Positions 39,640 to 49,192 of a stretch of DNA of 64,000 nucleotides are shown one piece after another. The stretch spans positions 124,001 through 188,000 of the forward strand of contig NZ_PEJS01000001.1 in assembly GCF_002750975.1 (NCBI RefSeq), in the 5' to 3' direction. Positions within the stretch are counted from its first letter, which is position 1. Each line of letters opens with the position of its first letter. A program made the translations under genes and the position numbers. This stretch comes from Stenotrophomonas indicatrix (GTDB lineage: Bacteria > Pseudomonadota > Gammaproteobacteria > Xanthomonadales > Xanthomonadaceae). The notes under the pieces were generated by a model, which did not search any database, was not told the origin of the DNA, and saw only the letters and a list, made by a program, of their open reading frames with translations.

Positions 39640-41481
39640 TTACCTGGGCTGGTAACGCACGCTCAGCTGATACTCGCGGCCTGGCTGGTTGAACCACGCC
39701 ACGGTTTCGTACTCGCGGTCGAACACATTGGCCACCCGCGCCAGCACCGACCATGCCGGGGTCAGCGCGTATTCGGCGCGCAGATCCAGCGTGCCGTAGC
39801 CGCCGACCTTCACCGCGTTGGCGGCATCGTCGTAGCGCTTGCCCGCGCCCTGTACGGTCAGGCCGGTGCGGAAATCACCGAAACGGCGGTCGATGTCCAG
39901 GCGCGCGGTCTGCTGCGCACGGCGTGCCAGCCAGTTGTCGAACTGCGCGCTGCCGTTGGTGCGGTTGCGCGGGTCGGTGAAACTCAGCTGCGCGTTGATG
40001 TCGAAGCCGGCCACGGTGGCGCCGCCGGTCAATTCCGCACCGCGGATGCGTGCCTTTTCGACCTGCTGCATGCGGAAGGTGGCCGCGTCGTAGGTGATCA
40101 GGTCATCGATGCGGGTTTCGTACACGTCCAGGCCCCAGCGCCAGCCCTGGCCCTGCTGCGAGATGCCGAGATTGGCACTCTTGGACTTTTCCGGGTCCAG
40201 CGTCGGCACGCCGCTCCACGGGTCGTACAGGTCGCTGAAGGTCGGTGCCTTGAACGCGGTGCCGTAGCTGGCGTTGACGCGCAGGCCGTGGCCCAGCTCC
40301 ATCGCCCAGCCGAGGCTGCCGGTGGCATGGTTGCCGAACTGCTGGTTGTCATCATTGCGTGCGCTGGCCTGCAGCTGGTGACGGCCGAAGCGCGCCTGGT
40401 ACTGCAGGAACACGCCGGTGTTGCGACGGCTGTCGACCAGGTAACCGGCGCTGCTGCCATCCAGGTTGTCCTCGCTCCAGTCCACGCCGGCGCTGAGCAG
40501 CTGGCCTTCGGCAATACCGATGTCGGCCTGCAGCGAAGCGCTGTCGCGGTGCGTCTGTGCGCTGCCGCGTGCACCGAAATCACCGAAGTTGTCGGACTCG
40601 TTGTCGCTGCGGCCGACGTTGGCGGTCAGCGTCAACTGCTCGGACGGGGTGTAGCGCACCTTGCCGGCCAGCACCTGCTGGCGGGTCTCGGAGTAGTTGT
40701 AGTAGCCGTCGTAGTGGTTCTTGCCGTCGGCACGCAGGGCGCTGCCTTCCACGGTCCACTGGTCGCTCAGGTTGTAACCACCGCGCAGGCTCTTGGACAG
40801 GTTGCGGTAGCCATCGCGGTCGGGTTCATCGGCAAAGCAGCCGGTGAACAGCGTGGCCGAACCGCGGCAGGCATCGATGCCATCCGAATGCTGGTAGGCG
40901 ATGTCGGCGCCGAACCAGCCGCGTTCGGTGCCGCCACCGATGCCGCCGCTGGCTTCACGCAGGCCATTGCTGCCGCCGCCCAGCTGGAAGTGCGGAGCGA
41001 AATCACCCTGGTTGCGGCGGGTGAAGATCTGGATCACGCCGCCGATGGCGTCGGCACCGTACAGGCTGGACTGCGGGCCGCGCACGATTTCCACGCGCTC
41101 GATCTGTGCCAGCGGCAGATCCTGGTACATCGCCAGGCCGAGGTCGGCGCTGTTGATGCGCACGCCATCGACCAGCACCACGGTATGCGAGGAATTGGTG
41201 CCACGCAGGAACAGCGAGCTCTGCTTGCCCAGGCCACCGGCATTGGTCAGGTTGATGCCGGCGCGGCCCTGCAGCAGTTCCTGCAGGGAGGTGGCCTGGC
41301 TGGATTCGATCTGCGCGCGGTCGATCACCTGCGCAGGCGCAATGCTGTCCTGCAGGGCGATCGGAGTACGGGTAGCGGTGACCAGCACCTGGTCGAGGTC
41401 GGCGGCGCCATCATCGGCCAGGGCCAATGCAGGAAGTGCGGCCAGCACGGCCAGGGACAGCATTCGGGACTGCAGTTTCAT
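39640..41481 (-). CDS. btuB: TonB-dependent vitamin B12 receptor
   Basis: 613 residues. Signal peptide (about 1-22), TonB box region (LDQVLVTATRTPI), plug domain (ELLQGRAGINLTNAGGLG, FLRGTNSSHTVVLVDGVRIN, RVEIVRGPQSSLYGADAIGGVI) and a 22-strand barrel. The outer-membrane transporter imports cobalamin using TonB energy. A cobalamin riboswitch lies in the leader and should switch expression off when B12 is plentiful. GGAG precedes the ATG at 41481. The open frame above it passes through the riboswitch and is not coding. Confidence 0.96.
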   Translation of the reverse strand: MKLQSRMLSLAVLAALPALALADDGAADLDQVLVTATRTPIALQDSIAPAQVIDRAQIESSQATSLQELLQGRAGINLTNAGGLGKQSSLFLRGTNSSHTVVLVDGVRINSADLGLAMYQDLPLAQIERVEIVRGPQSSLYGADAIGGVIQIFTRRNQGDFAPHFQLGGGSNGLREASGGIGGGTERGWFGADIAYQHSDGIDACRGSATLFTGCFADEPDRDGYRNLSKSLRGGYNLSDQWTVEGSALRADGKNHYDGYYNYSETRQQVLAGKVRYTPSEQLTLTANVGRSDNESDNFGDFGARGSAQTHRDSASLQADIGIAEGQLLSAGVDWSEDNLDGSSAGYLVDSRRNTGVFLQYQARFGRHQLQASARNDDNQQFGNHATGSLGWAMELGHGLRVNASYGTAFKAPTFSDLYDPWSGVPTLDPEKSKSANLGISQQGQGWRWGLDVYETRIDDLITYDAATFRMQQVEKARIRGAELTGGATVAGFDINAQLSFTDPRNRTNGSAQFDNWLARRAQQTARLDIDRRFGDFRTGLTVQGAGKRYDDAANAVKVGGYGTLDLRAEYALTPAWSVLARVANVFDREYETVAWFNQPGREYQLSVRYQPR

Positions 41482-41602
41482 CGGGGGACTCCAGGTGCCG
41501 CGCACGCCCGCGCAGCGAAGGGGAGGAGTCACAACAGGCAGGCACGCGCCGATGCCGCGGCCATCGCCACAGACATCCAGCGCCATGCCCACCGCATCGC
41601 GA

Positions 41603-41795
41603 CCTGAGGCTTCCGGGCCGGTCTCCGGGCTCGCCGCCGGGTGGCCCGAGGCCACCGTCCAGGCGCCTTCCCATGCCTGCGGCACAGTGGCGGGTTGCCT
41701 GGAATTGACGTGCTTACCGTTGCGGGGGCAGCGCCGGCATGGCGTGTTGTCACGCGTCACCGGCTTCCCGTTTCAACCTGCCGGCAGGGCCGCAG
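41603..41795 (-). promoter_or_regulatory. Cobalamin (AdoCbl) riboswitch
   Basis: On the minus strand, in order: GTTGAAACGGGAAGCCGGTGA (split by me at conserved GGGAA and GCCGGTG), GCTGCCCCCGCAACGGTAA, GCCACTG, GGGAAGG, and the B12 box AGCCCGGAGACCGGCC (41616-41631). This is the standard conserved series of cobalamin riboswitches, 120 bases before the btuB ATG. The remaining bases up to 41995 show only a possible -10 (TAGAAT, 41910-41915) for the divergent gene. Confidence 0.95.
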
Positions 41796-41995
41796 GTCAC
41801 CTGGAAGTGCGCGCAGTCTACGGCATCGCGGCCGGCCCGTAGCGTCGAACCCGCACGACTGAGCAGGCGCGGATGCACCTGCACGGTGCAGCAGACCTGC
41901 GCCAGCGCCTAGAATGCAGCTCGAATTATCGTGGTGCCGTTGCCGATGTCCGTCTGTTTTCCGCTGTTCCCGCGCCGCCCTGACTGGGCACGCGC

Positions 41996-42574
41996 ATGAT
42001 CCTCGACCTGGTCCGCCATGCCGGCAACGGTCGCGATGAGTTCCTCGATGGCCGCAGCGATCCGCCGCAGCTGGCCCGCCTGCCGCAGGAGCTGGTCGAT
42101 GCCTATGCCGGGCAGTCGTGGGAACGGGTGATCAGTTCGCCGCGCCTGCGCTCGCTGCATACGGCGATGGCACTGGCCACACCGCGCGCGCTGGATGTTG
42201 AGGCCGACGAGGAGTGGGAAGAGCTGGATTTCGGCGACTGGGATGGCCAATCGTTGTTCGATCTGCCGGAAGAGGCGTTGGCCGCGTTCCACGCCGATCC
42301 GCACGCGTTTCCGCCGCCGCATGGCGAAAGCTGGGGCCACTTCGAACGGCGCATCGCACGCGCGCTGGATCGCCTGCTGGATGACGACGACCCGCCGCCG
42401 ACGGTCGTGGTCAGCCACGGCGGCCCGCTGCGCATGGTGCTGTCGCTGGTGTGCGGCCTGCCGATGTCGCTGTGCTGGGCGCTGCGCATCGACCACGGCA
42501 CGCGCCTGCGCGTGTGGGTCGAGCGCGGTGAAGCGGGGCTGGTGGGCGAGCTGCTGGAGCTGCAGCAATCCTGA
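41996..42574 (+). CDS. Histidine phosphatase family protein (CobC-like)
   Basis: 192 residues of the phosphoglycerate-mutase-like superfamily. The RHG motif is LVRHAGNGR near the N-terminus (Ala-Gly instead of the usual Gly-Glu after His), the second conserved region is ISSPRLRSLHTA, and the C-terminal catalytic His is in VVVSHGGPLRMVL. WEELDFGDWDGQS matches the alpha-ribazole phosphatase pattern. Its position opposite the riboswitch-controlled btuB supports a role in cobalamin nucleotide-loop assembly. The altered motif leaves some doubt. Confidence 0.8.
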   Translation: MILDLVRHAGNGRDEFLDGRSDPPQLARLPQELVDAYAGQSWERVISSPRLRSLHTAMALATPRALDVEADEEWEELDFGDWDGQSLFDLPEEALAAFHADPHAFPPPHGESWGHFERRIARALDRLLDDDDPPPTVVVSHGGPLRMVLSLVCGLPMSLCWALRIDHGTRLRVWVERGEAGLVGELLELQQS

Positions 42575-42582
42575 CGAATCCG

Positions 42583-42609
42583 GTAGCGCCGGGCCATGCC
42601 CGGCGCTAC
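42583..42609. repeat. Symmetric SMAG (GTAG at both ends)
   Basis: GTAGCGCCGGG, then CAT-type centre, then CCCGGCGCTAC: a full palindrome between convergent genes. A second palindrome (GCCGGCC, then GGCCGGC) follows at about 42630-42650. Confidence 0.8.
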
Positions 42610-42670
42610 CGATCACGCATCACAGTGGTGGTGCCGGCCGGTGGCCGGCATTCCCAGCAACGCGGAGGCC

Positions 42671-43033
42671 TCAATCCTCGTCGGCGCTTTCGGCCGTGCT
42701 TTCTTCGCCGTCGTCCTCGGCGTCGAAGCGCTGCTCATGCACCGGGCCCGATGCCGGACCTGCCGCCTTCAGCGGATGCACGGCAATGCGCGCTTCGTAG
42801 TCCTGCACCAGCGCCGTACGCTGCGGCTCGCTCAATTCCTGCCAGTGGCAGTCCAGCAGCGCACCTTCCAGCGAATACAGCAGGTTGAGGCTGGGCTTGA
42901 AGCCGGCACGCTTGACCTTGACGAAGGCACCAACGGCACCGATGGCAACCAGGTCCTCGCGGCTGCGCAGGCCCACCTGGCGCAGCCATGCCGCACTCTT
43001 CGGGCCGATGTTGCGCAGCTTGACCGCGCTCAC
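42671..43033 (-). CDS. TfoX C-terminal-domain protein
   Basis: 120 residues. The N-terminal 80 match the TfoX/Sxy C-terminal domain, a helix-hairpin-helix-like fold (LRNIGPKSAAWLRQVGLRS, then FKPSLNLLYSLEGALLDCHW). An acidic tail ends the protein. It starts with GTG in a GTGA overlap with the upstream fRMsr gene, so they are coupled. TfoX relatives affect competence in other bacteria, but this truncated form lacks the N-terminal domain and its role is unknown. Confidence 0.85.
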   Translation of the reverse strand: MSAVKLRNIGPKSAAWLRQVGLRSREDLVAIGAVGAFVKVKRAGFKPSLNLLYSLEGALLDCHWQELSEPQRTALVQDYEARIAVHPLKAAGPASGPVHEQRFDAEDDGEESTAESADED

Positions 43034-43512
43034 GGCAACGCCCCGACGAACACCTCGGCGATGGCTTCCAGGCCGGCCTGGTCCTCGGCATCGAAGCGGC
43101 CAACGACCGGGCTGTCGATATCGAACACGCCGATCAGCTCCCCACCGCGGAGCAACGGCACCACCAGTTCCGAGCGCGATGCGGCGTCGCAGGCGATATG
43201 GCCGGGGAAGGCGTCCACATCTTCGATCCGCTGGGTAACGCGCTGGCTGGCGGCCGCACCGCACACGCCCTTGTCCAGCGGAATGCGTACGCAGGCCGGC
43301 AGGCCCTGGAACGGACCGACCACCAGTTCCTTGCCGTCGTACAGGTAGAAGCCCACCCAGTTCAGGTCGGGCAGGGCGTGGTAGACCAGTGCAGCGAGGT
43401 TGGCCGCATTGGCGATGCGGTCGGACTCGCCGTAGACCAGGCCACGGGCCTGTTCCAGCAGCTGGGCGTATTGTTCCGGCTTGCTGCCGGTGAGCGAGGC
43501 GTTGGCGAACAT
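43030..43512 (-). CDS. msrC: Free methionine-(R)-sulfoxide reductase (GAF domain)
   Basis: 160 residues forming a single GAF domain of the fRMsr/YebR type, which reduces free methionine-R-sulfoxide with thioredoxin. The family's cysteines are present in LPACVRIPLDKGVCGAA and HIACDAASRSE, and the acidic substrate residues in IGVFDIDSP. It is translationally coupled with the TfoX-C gene. It adds a third methionine-sulfoxide activity to the MsrA and MsrB enzymes in this window. Confidence 0.92.
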   Translation of the reverse strand: MFANASLTGSKPEQYAQLLEQARGLVYGESDRIANAANLAALVYHALPDLNWVGFYLYDGKELVVGPFQGLPACVRIPLDKGVCGAAASQRVTQRIEDVDAFPGHIACDAASRSELVVPLLRGGELIGVFDIDSPVVGRFDAEDQAGLEAIAEVFVGALP

Positions 43513-43578
43513 GGCCGCAGTCTAGCAAGCGTGCCGGGCCAGCGATAATGGGGCTCTGTTGCCCCGCTGGAGCCTGTG

Positions 43579-44271
43579 ATGTCCCTGCCTGCCACGTTGC
43601 CGACGGTCCTGTTCGTCACCGGCACCGATACCGAGATCGGCAAGACCGCCGCCAGTACCGCGCTGCTGCACGCGCTGCGCCGGCGCGGCCTGCGCGCGGT
43701 GGGCATGAAGCCGGTGGCCAGCGGCAGCCATGACGCGGGGCAGGGGCTGCGCAACGACGACGCGCTGGCATTGCAGGCCGCCAGCCTCCCGGTGCCTGAC
43801 TACGCCGATCTGAACCCCTACGCATTGCGCCAGCCGTTGGCGCCCGAACTGGCGGCCGCAGAAGATGGCGTGCGCATCGAACTGGCCCCGATCGTGGCGG
43901 CCTTCGAACGCCTGCGCGCACAGGCCGACGTGGTGGTGGTCGAAGGCGTGGGCGGCTGGCTGGCGCCGTTGTCGGCGCAGCTGGACCAGCTTGACCTGGT
44001 ACGTGCGCTGCGGCTGCCGGTGGTGCTGGTGGTCGGCATGCGCCTGGGCTGCGTCAACCATGCGCGGTTGACCGCACACGCGCTGCAGGCCAGTGGCGTG
44101 GAGTGCCTGGGCTGGATCGGCAACCACATCGATCCGTCGATGCAGCGCCAGGATGAGAATTTCGCGACCTTGCAGCAGCGTCTGCCGATGCCCTGCTGGG
44201 GCCGGCTGCCGCATCTGCCGGGCGCCGATGGTGAAGCGTTGAGCGCGTATCTGCACAGCGACCACAGGTAG
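43579..44271 (+). CDS. bioD: Dethiobiotin synthetase
   Basis: 230 residues. The ATP-dependent ligase closes the ureido ring of dethiobiotin in biotin synthesis. The P-loop is VTGTDTEIGKT, switch Lys in MKPVASG, and VEGVGGWLAPLS is the second nucleotide loop. The start is the ATG at 43579 with GGAG 8 bases upstream; GTG directly before it is an alternative. GATAAT (43544-43549) is a good -10. It stands apart from other bio genes here. Its TAG stop is provided by the GTAG of a SMAG repeat. Confidence 0.95.
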   Translation: MSLPATLPTVLFVTGTDTEIGKTAASTALLHALRRRGLRAVGMKPVASGSHDAGQGLRNDDALALQAASLPVPDYADLNPYALRQPLAPELAAAEDGVRIELAPIVAAFERLRAQADVVVVEGVGGWLAPLSAQLDQLDLVRALRLPVVLVVGMRLGCVNHARLTAHALQASGVECLGWIGNHIDPSMQRQDENFATLQQRLPMPCWGRLPHLPGADGEALSAYLHSDHR

Positions 44272-44340
44272 TGCCGGCCGCTGGCCGGCAACTGCACGCG
44301 TTTCACCACCTCGAGGTTGCCGGCCAGCGGCCGGCACTAC
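44268..44340. repeat. Inverted SMAG pair carrying two stop codons
   Basis: 25-bp arms 44268-44292 and 44316-44340 are perfect complements. The TAG of the left GTAG ends bioD; the TAG of the right GTAG, on the minus strand, ends the MocR gene. The pair probably folds into a common transcript end for both convergent genes. Confidence 0.9.
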
Positions 44341-45785
44341 CGTGTTGCCGCCACCAGCTCCCGTGCGATCGCACCCAGCCGTTCCACCGCAGCGATGAAG
44401 CGCGCGTCCAGGGTCTGGCAGCACGACAACCGCAGGCAATGCCGGTAGCGCGCGCCACGCGAATACACCTGGCCCGGCATGAACACGATGTCCTCTGCCA
44501 ATGCGCGCTCGAACAGCTCCCGGGTGTCTACGCCAGGCAGCTCCAGCCACAGCAGGAATCCTCCCTGCGGCTCGGTGGCGCAGGTGCCGGCCGGGAAATG
44601 CTCGGCCACCAGTTGCCGCAGGCGACCGACCTGTTCGCGGTACAACCGGCGCATGCGATGCAGGTGGTGCTCGTAGCTGCCCGCTTCCAGGTAGGCCGCC
44701 ACCGCATCACCGAGCAGCTGCGGTTCGCCGCCGGTGGACTGGAATTTGAGCAGCGCGATGCGTTCGGCGAAGCGGCCGCCATCGAGCCAGCCGATGCGGT
44801 AGTCCGGTGCCAGCGTCTTCGAGAATCCACCGACCACCATCACCCAACCGTCGCGGTCGAACGCCTTCAGCAACGGCGCCGGCGGCTCGCTGAACTGCAG
44901 TTCGGCATACACCGCGTCTTCGATCAGCGGCAGCTGGCGTGCGTTGACCAGCTCGGCCAGGCGCTGCTTGTCGGCGATCGGCATCGTGCAGCCCAGCGGG
45001 TTGTGCACGGTCGGCATCACCACCAGCGCCGCAAGAGGGGTGTGCTCCAGCAGTGCTTCCAGCGCATCCACGTCCAGGCCGCGCTGCGGATGGGTGGGCA
45101 GTTCGATCGGCTGCAGGCCCAGCGTGGTCAGCAGGGGATACAGGTTGAAGTACGAGGGTGCTTCGATGCCGACTGCATCGCCGGGTTGGGTGACCGCGCG
45201 CAGTGCCAGTTGCAGTGCTTCCATCGCACCATGGGTCAGCAGCAGGCGTTCGGGGTGGGTATGCAGGCCCATCCGCGGGCCACGCCGCACGATCTGCGCC
45301 AGCAGGCGTGGCGAACCATTGGGACGGGCGTAGGTCTCCACGGTCTGCTGGCCATGGCGCAGTACCTGCGCGGTGTGCCGGGCCAGCTGCGCACCCGGGT
45401 AGAACTGGCGCCCACGCGGGCCGGCAAAGGCGAGGTCGATCACGCCGGGGCGCCGCTGCGCTTCCAGCACCCGCGCCATCAGCACCTGCTGCAGCGGGGC
45501 GGTGGGCGCCGACGGCGCATCGCGCAGCGAGCGCTGCGGAACCGACAGTCGCGGCGCGACTTCGAAGCCGGCCTTGGGTCGCGGAATGACCAGACCGGCG
45601 TCTTCCAGCTGACGGTAGGCCGCGATCACCGTGTTCAGGCTGAGCTGGCGCTGCGATGCCATCTGCCGCAGCGACGGTAGCCGGCTGCCGACCGGCAGGC
45701 GCCCGCCGTGGATGGCTTCAGCCAGCTCGTCCGATAGCCGCTGGTAGCGGGGAGGAATCATCGTGGTGGCGTCTTCTGTATCCAT
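44337..45785 (-). CDS. MocR-type regulator (GntR helix-turn-helix fused to aminotransferase-like domain)
   Basis: 482 residues. GntR winged helix-turn-helix (about 10-75: LSDELAEAIHGGRLPVGSRL, then SLNTVIAAYRQLEDAGLVI) is followed by a fold-type-I aminotransferase domain with PLP Lys in VVGGFSKTLAPDYRIGW and YARPNGSPRLL. MocR proteins bind PLP and regulate genes for PLP, amino acid or amine metabolism; the target is not visible. Starts at 45836 or 45761 are possible alternatives. It ends within the SMAG pair shared with bioD. Confidence 0.92.
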   Translation of the reverse strand: MDTEDATTMIPPRYQRLSDELAEAIHGGRLPVGSRLPSLRQMASQRQLSLNTVIAAYRQLEDAGLVIPRPKAGFEVAPRLSVPQRSLRDAPSAPTAPLQQVLMARVLEAQRRPGVIDLAFAGPRGRQFYPGAQLARHTAQVLRHGQQTVETYARPNGSPRLLAQIVRRGPRMGLHTHPERLLLTHGAMEALQLALRAVTQPGDAVGIEAPSYFNLYPLLTTLGLQPIELPTHPQRGLDVDALEALLEHTPLAALVVMPTVHNPLGCTMPIADKQRLAELVNARQLPLIEDAVYAELQFSEPPAPLLKAFDRDGWVMVVGGFSKTLAPDYRIGWLDGGRFAERIALLKFQSTGGEPQLLGDAVAAYLEAGSYEHHLHRMRRLYREQVGRLRQLVAEHFPAGTCATEPQGGFLLWLELPGVDTRELFERALAEDIVFMPGQVYSRGARYRHCLRLSCCQTLDARFIAAVERLGAIARELVAATR

Positions 45786-45954
45786 CGACCTGGCCCACAT
45801 CTGGTTCTGTACCCATGATGCTGACGAGCCTAGCATGTCGTTGTCGGCCGGGCCTGATCGGGGCCGGGTCGATACTTCCCAAGCGCACGGCCCTGTGGCC
45901 GTGCGTCTTTTTCATGCCGTGGTGGTGGCCAGCGGCCGGCCCCACCATGGGGTG

Positions 45955-46692
<738 letters not shown>

Positions 46693-46706
46693 CGTGTGCT
46701 CCCGGT

Positions 46707-48473
46707 TCAACCGAAGGTGAAGGCGTAGGCCTGCACGCCTGCGTCGAGGAATTCGATCTCGAAACGATGCGGACCGATCGTGCCGCGCTGGCGGATCAGC
46801 TGGTACAGGCGGTGCTCGTTGACGGTGCCGGTGCCATCGGCGGCCACGTCGGCGCCGGCATCGGCCGCGGGCAGTGGCTTGCCATCGAGCAGCACGCGGA
46901 AGCGCACCGGCTTGCCGTCCTCGCCCGGTGCCAGCACCAGATGCAGGTCGCGGGCGTGGAACTGGAACGCGATGCGGCCGCCGGCCTGCTGCAGTTGTGC
47001 AGCCTCATCGTTGACCCGCCACTGTCCGGACAGGCCCCATTGGTTCAGCGCCAGGGTGGACGGCAGCGTGTAGCCGAATGCTGCGTCGGCGCGCTGCCCG
47101 CCCGGCGAGGCGAACTGCTCGGCTCGTGCGTGGCCCAGGTAGGTTTCCGGCGAGCGCAGGTTGCCCATGTCGGCCTGCGTGGCCACGCCCTGCAGGTCAG
47201 CCGCGGCCGGATCAGCAGGCGGCGGCAGCTCGGTCTGCCCGGCTTCCACCAGCAGGCGGCGGATCACCTGTTCGGAGTGCGCGTAGTTGCCCTCGCCGAA
47301 CTGATGCCCGCGGATGTTGCCCTGCGCATCGACGAAGTAGTGCGCCGGCCAGTAGCGGTTGTTGAACGCGCGCCAGATCGCATACTGGTTGTCGAGTGCG
47401 ACCGGGTACTCGACCTTCAGCTGCTGCACGGCCTTCATCACGTTGCGCGGGTCGCGCTCGAACGCGAATTCCGGGGTGTGCACGCCGATCACCACCAGGC
47501 CATGGTCGCGGTAGCGCTGCGCCCATTCGTGCACGAACGGCATCGCACGCAGGCAGTTGATGCAGGAATAGGTCCAGAAGTCGATCAGCACGACCTTGCC
47601 ATGCAGCTGCTCGCGGCTCAGCGGCGGGCTGTTGAGCCACCCGGTGGCGCCGTCCAGCGTGGGTAGCGTTCCTTCCACCGGCAGCGGCGCGCCTGCCTGG
47701 CCGGCTGCCATCATCATCATCGGTGGTGCTGCCGGCTGCGTGCCGGGCACGGCATCGAGCAGGCCCTGTTCGATGCGTGCGGTACTGACCGCGGACAGGC
47801 GGGTCAGCAGGCCGGTGTCCCAGCCCAGGCCGATCGCCACAACCGCCAGCAGCGCGGCCACGCCGAGCACCCGGCGCACCACATTGCCCAGGCCGAGCCG
47901 GGCCTGCAGTGCGCGGAACACACGGCCGCCCACCCACACCGCCAGCGCCAGTGCGGTGACGGCGCCCAGCGCGTAGGCCAGCAACAGCGAACTGGTGCCG
48001 ACACTGGCGCCGTTCAGGGCGGCACCGGTCAGCACCAGGCCGAGAATCGGACCGGCGCAGGGGGCCCACAGCAGGCCAGTGGCGATGCCGATCAGCAGCG
48101 AGGTCCAGGCGCCGCCACGGCCAGCCGCATCCGCGGCGTCGGCACGTGCGCTCAGGCGCGCGCCGATGCGCTGGAACGGCGCCAGCAGGTGGTCGGCCAG
48201 GGTCGGCCACAGCAGCGCGATGGCGAACACCGCCATCAGTACCAGTGCCACCCAGCGGCCGACCTGGTTGGCCTGCGCCACCCACTGGCTGCCGACCGCC
48301 GCCAGACTGGCGACCACGGTGAAGGTCAGTGCCATGCCCAGCAGCAGCGGCAGGGTGCTGCGCAGGAAAGGACGATCAGCGCGTGCGAACACGAACGGCA
48401 GCACCGGCAGGATGCACGGGCTGAGCAGGGTCAGCACGCCGCCGAGATAGGCAAGCAGCAACAGCAGCATCAT
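46707..48473 (-). CDS. dipZ: DipZ-type disulfide transport protein (CcdA domain + thioredoxin domain)
   Basis: 588 residues. An N-terminal CcdA/DsbD-like membrane domain (about 1-250) carries the two electron-transfer cysteines in LLSPCILPVLPF and LLWAPCAGPILG. A periplasmic thioredoxin domain (about 280-420) has the CxxC active site in YSCINCLRAMPF, and a C-terminal beta-rich domain ends the protein. It would carry electrons from cytosolic thioredoxin to envelope enzymes. Its ATG overlaps the msrB stop (TGATG) and msrA follows 14 bases later, so it is the probable reductant for both Msr enzymes. Confidence 0.92.
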   Translation of the reverse strand: MMLLLLLAYLGGVLTLLSPCILPVLPFVFARADRPFLRSTLPLLLGMALTFTVVASLAAVGSQWVAQANQVGRWVALVLMAVFAIALLWPTLADHLLAPFQRIGARLSARADAADAAGRGGAWTSLLIGIATGLLWAPCAGPILGLVLTGAALNGASVGTSSLLLAYALGAVTALALAVWVGGRVFRALQARLGLGNVVRRVLGVAALLAVVAIGLGWDTGLLTRLSAVSTARIEQGLLDAVPGTQPAAPPMMMMAAGQAGAPLPVEGTLPTLDGATGWLNSPPLSREQLHGKVVLIDFWTYSCINCLRAMPFVHEWAQRYRDHGLVVIGVHTPEFAFERDPRNVMKAVQQLKVEYPVALDNQYAIWRAFNNRYWPAHYFVDAQGNIRGHQFGEGNYAHSEQVIRRLLVEAGQTELPPPADPAAADLQGVATQADMGNLRSPETYLGHARAEQFASPGGQRADAAFGYTLPSTLALNQWGLSGQWRVNDEAAQLQQAGGRIAFQFHARDLHLVLAPGEDGKPVRFRVLLDGKPLPAADAGADVAADGTGTVNEHRLYQLIRQRGTIGPHRFEIEFLDAGVQAYAFTFG

Positions 48474-49048
48474 CAGGCTCCAGAAGCAGGGGAAGAACCG
48501 ACCGGCACGCGCCAGCCGCCAGCGGCGTCCTGTTGCGCAGTCCCGGGCATGAACGCCATCGCGGCGCCGTTCATGCAGTAGCGCAGTCCGGTCGGCCGCG
48601 GGCCGTCGTTGAACACGTGGCCGAGATGGCCGCCACAGCGGCGGCAATGTGCTTCCACCCGCAACATGCCGAAGGTGGTGTCACGGTCCTCGCCGATGGC
48701 GTTGTGCAGCGGCGCCCAGAAGCTGGGCCAGCCGGTGTGGCTTTCGAACTTGGTGGACGAAGAGAACAGCGGCAACGCACAGCCGGCACAGGCGAACGTG
48801 CCCTGCCGATGTTCCTTGTTCATCGGGCTGCTCCAGGGGCGCTCGGTGGCCTGCTGGCGCAGCACGGCGTACTGCGCCGGGCTCAGCAGCCGGCGCCACT
48901 CGGCATCGCTGCGGACCACCTCGAACTGTCGCGCAGGCCGTGCCTCGGCAGCGGCCGGGGCCGCGCGGCTGCACGCGCCCAGGCCCAGCAGGCCGGCGGC
49001 GGTGACAGCACCGCCCAGGCCCAGCAGATGGCGGCGGGTGAGGGACAT
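48473..49048 (-). CDS. Exported MsrB (Tat/lipoprotein signal)
   Basis: 191 residues. The N-terminus MSLTRRHLLGLGG has a twin-arginine motif, and GLGACS looks like a lipobox (Cys26), so it is exported and possibly lipid-anchored. Zinc cysteine pairs are in FACAGCALP and HCRRCGGHLGH, TGWPSFW is the substrate loop, and the catalytic Cys is in RYCMNGAAM. It is the first gene of the envelope methionine-sulfoxide repair operon, divergent from an OmpR-type two-component system. The start at 49048 gives an intact signal. Confidence 0.93.
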   Translation of the reverse strand: MSLTRRHLLGLGGAVTAAGLLGLGACSRAAPAAAEARPARQFEVVRSDAEWRRLLSPAQYAVLRQQATERPWSSPMNKEHRQGTFACAGCALPLFSSSTKFESHTGWPSFWAPLHNAIGEDRDTTFGMLRVEAHCRRCGGHLGHVFNDGPRPTGLRYCMNGAAMAFMPGTAQQDAAGGWRVPVGSSPASGA

Positions 49049-49102
49049 GGTGGACTCCGGGAAGGGGCGACGGGGCCATGCTGCGCCCCCTCCGGTCAAC
49101 GA

Positions 49103-49133
49103 ATCCTCACGCAGGATTCAATTTTTCGTGAGG
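49103..49133. promoter_or_regulatory. Nested inverted repeats between msr operon and two-component genes
   Basis: AATCCT-CACGC-AGGATT (49103-49119) and CCTCACG (49105-49111) with CGTGAGG (49127-49133) overlap in the 144-base divergent promoter region. A regulator site for both directions is plausible. Confidence 0.5.
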
Positions 49134-49192
49134 TATCCACGTCGCTCCCGCGCCACAATGCGGGCAGCCTCCCCACTGGCCCGAAGCTGCCG

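Noticed and set aside
41482..41760. N-terminal extension of BtuB
   Set aside because: The extra codons run through the cobalamin riboswitch; the signal peptide and ribosome site place the start at 41481.
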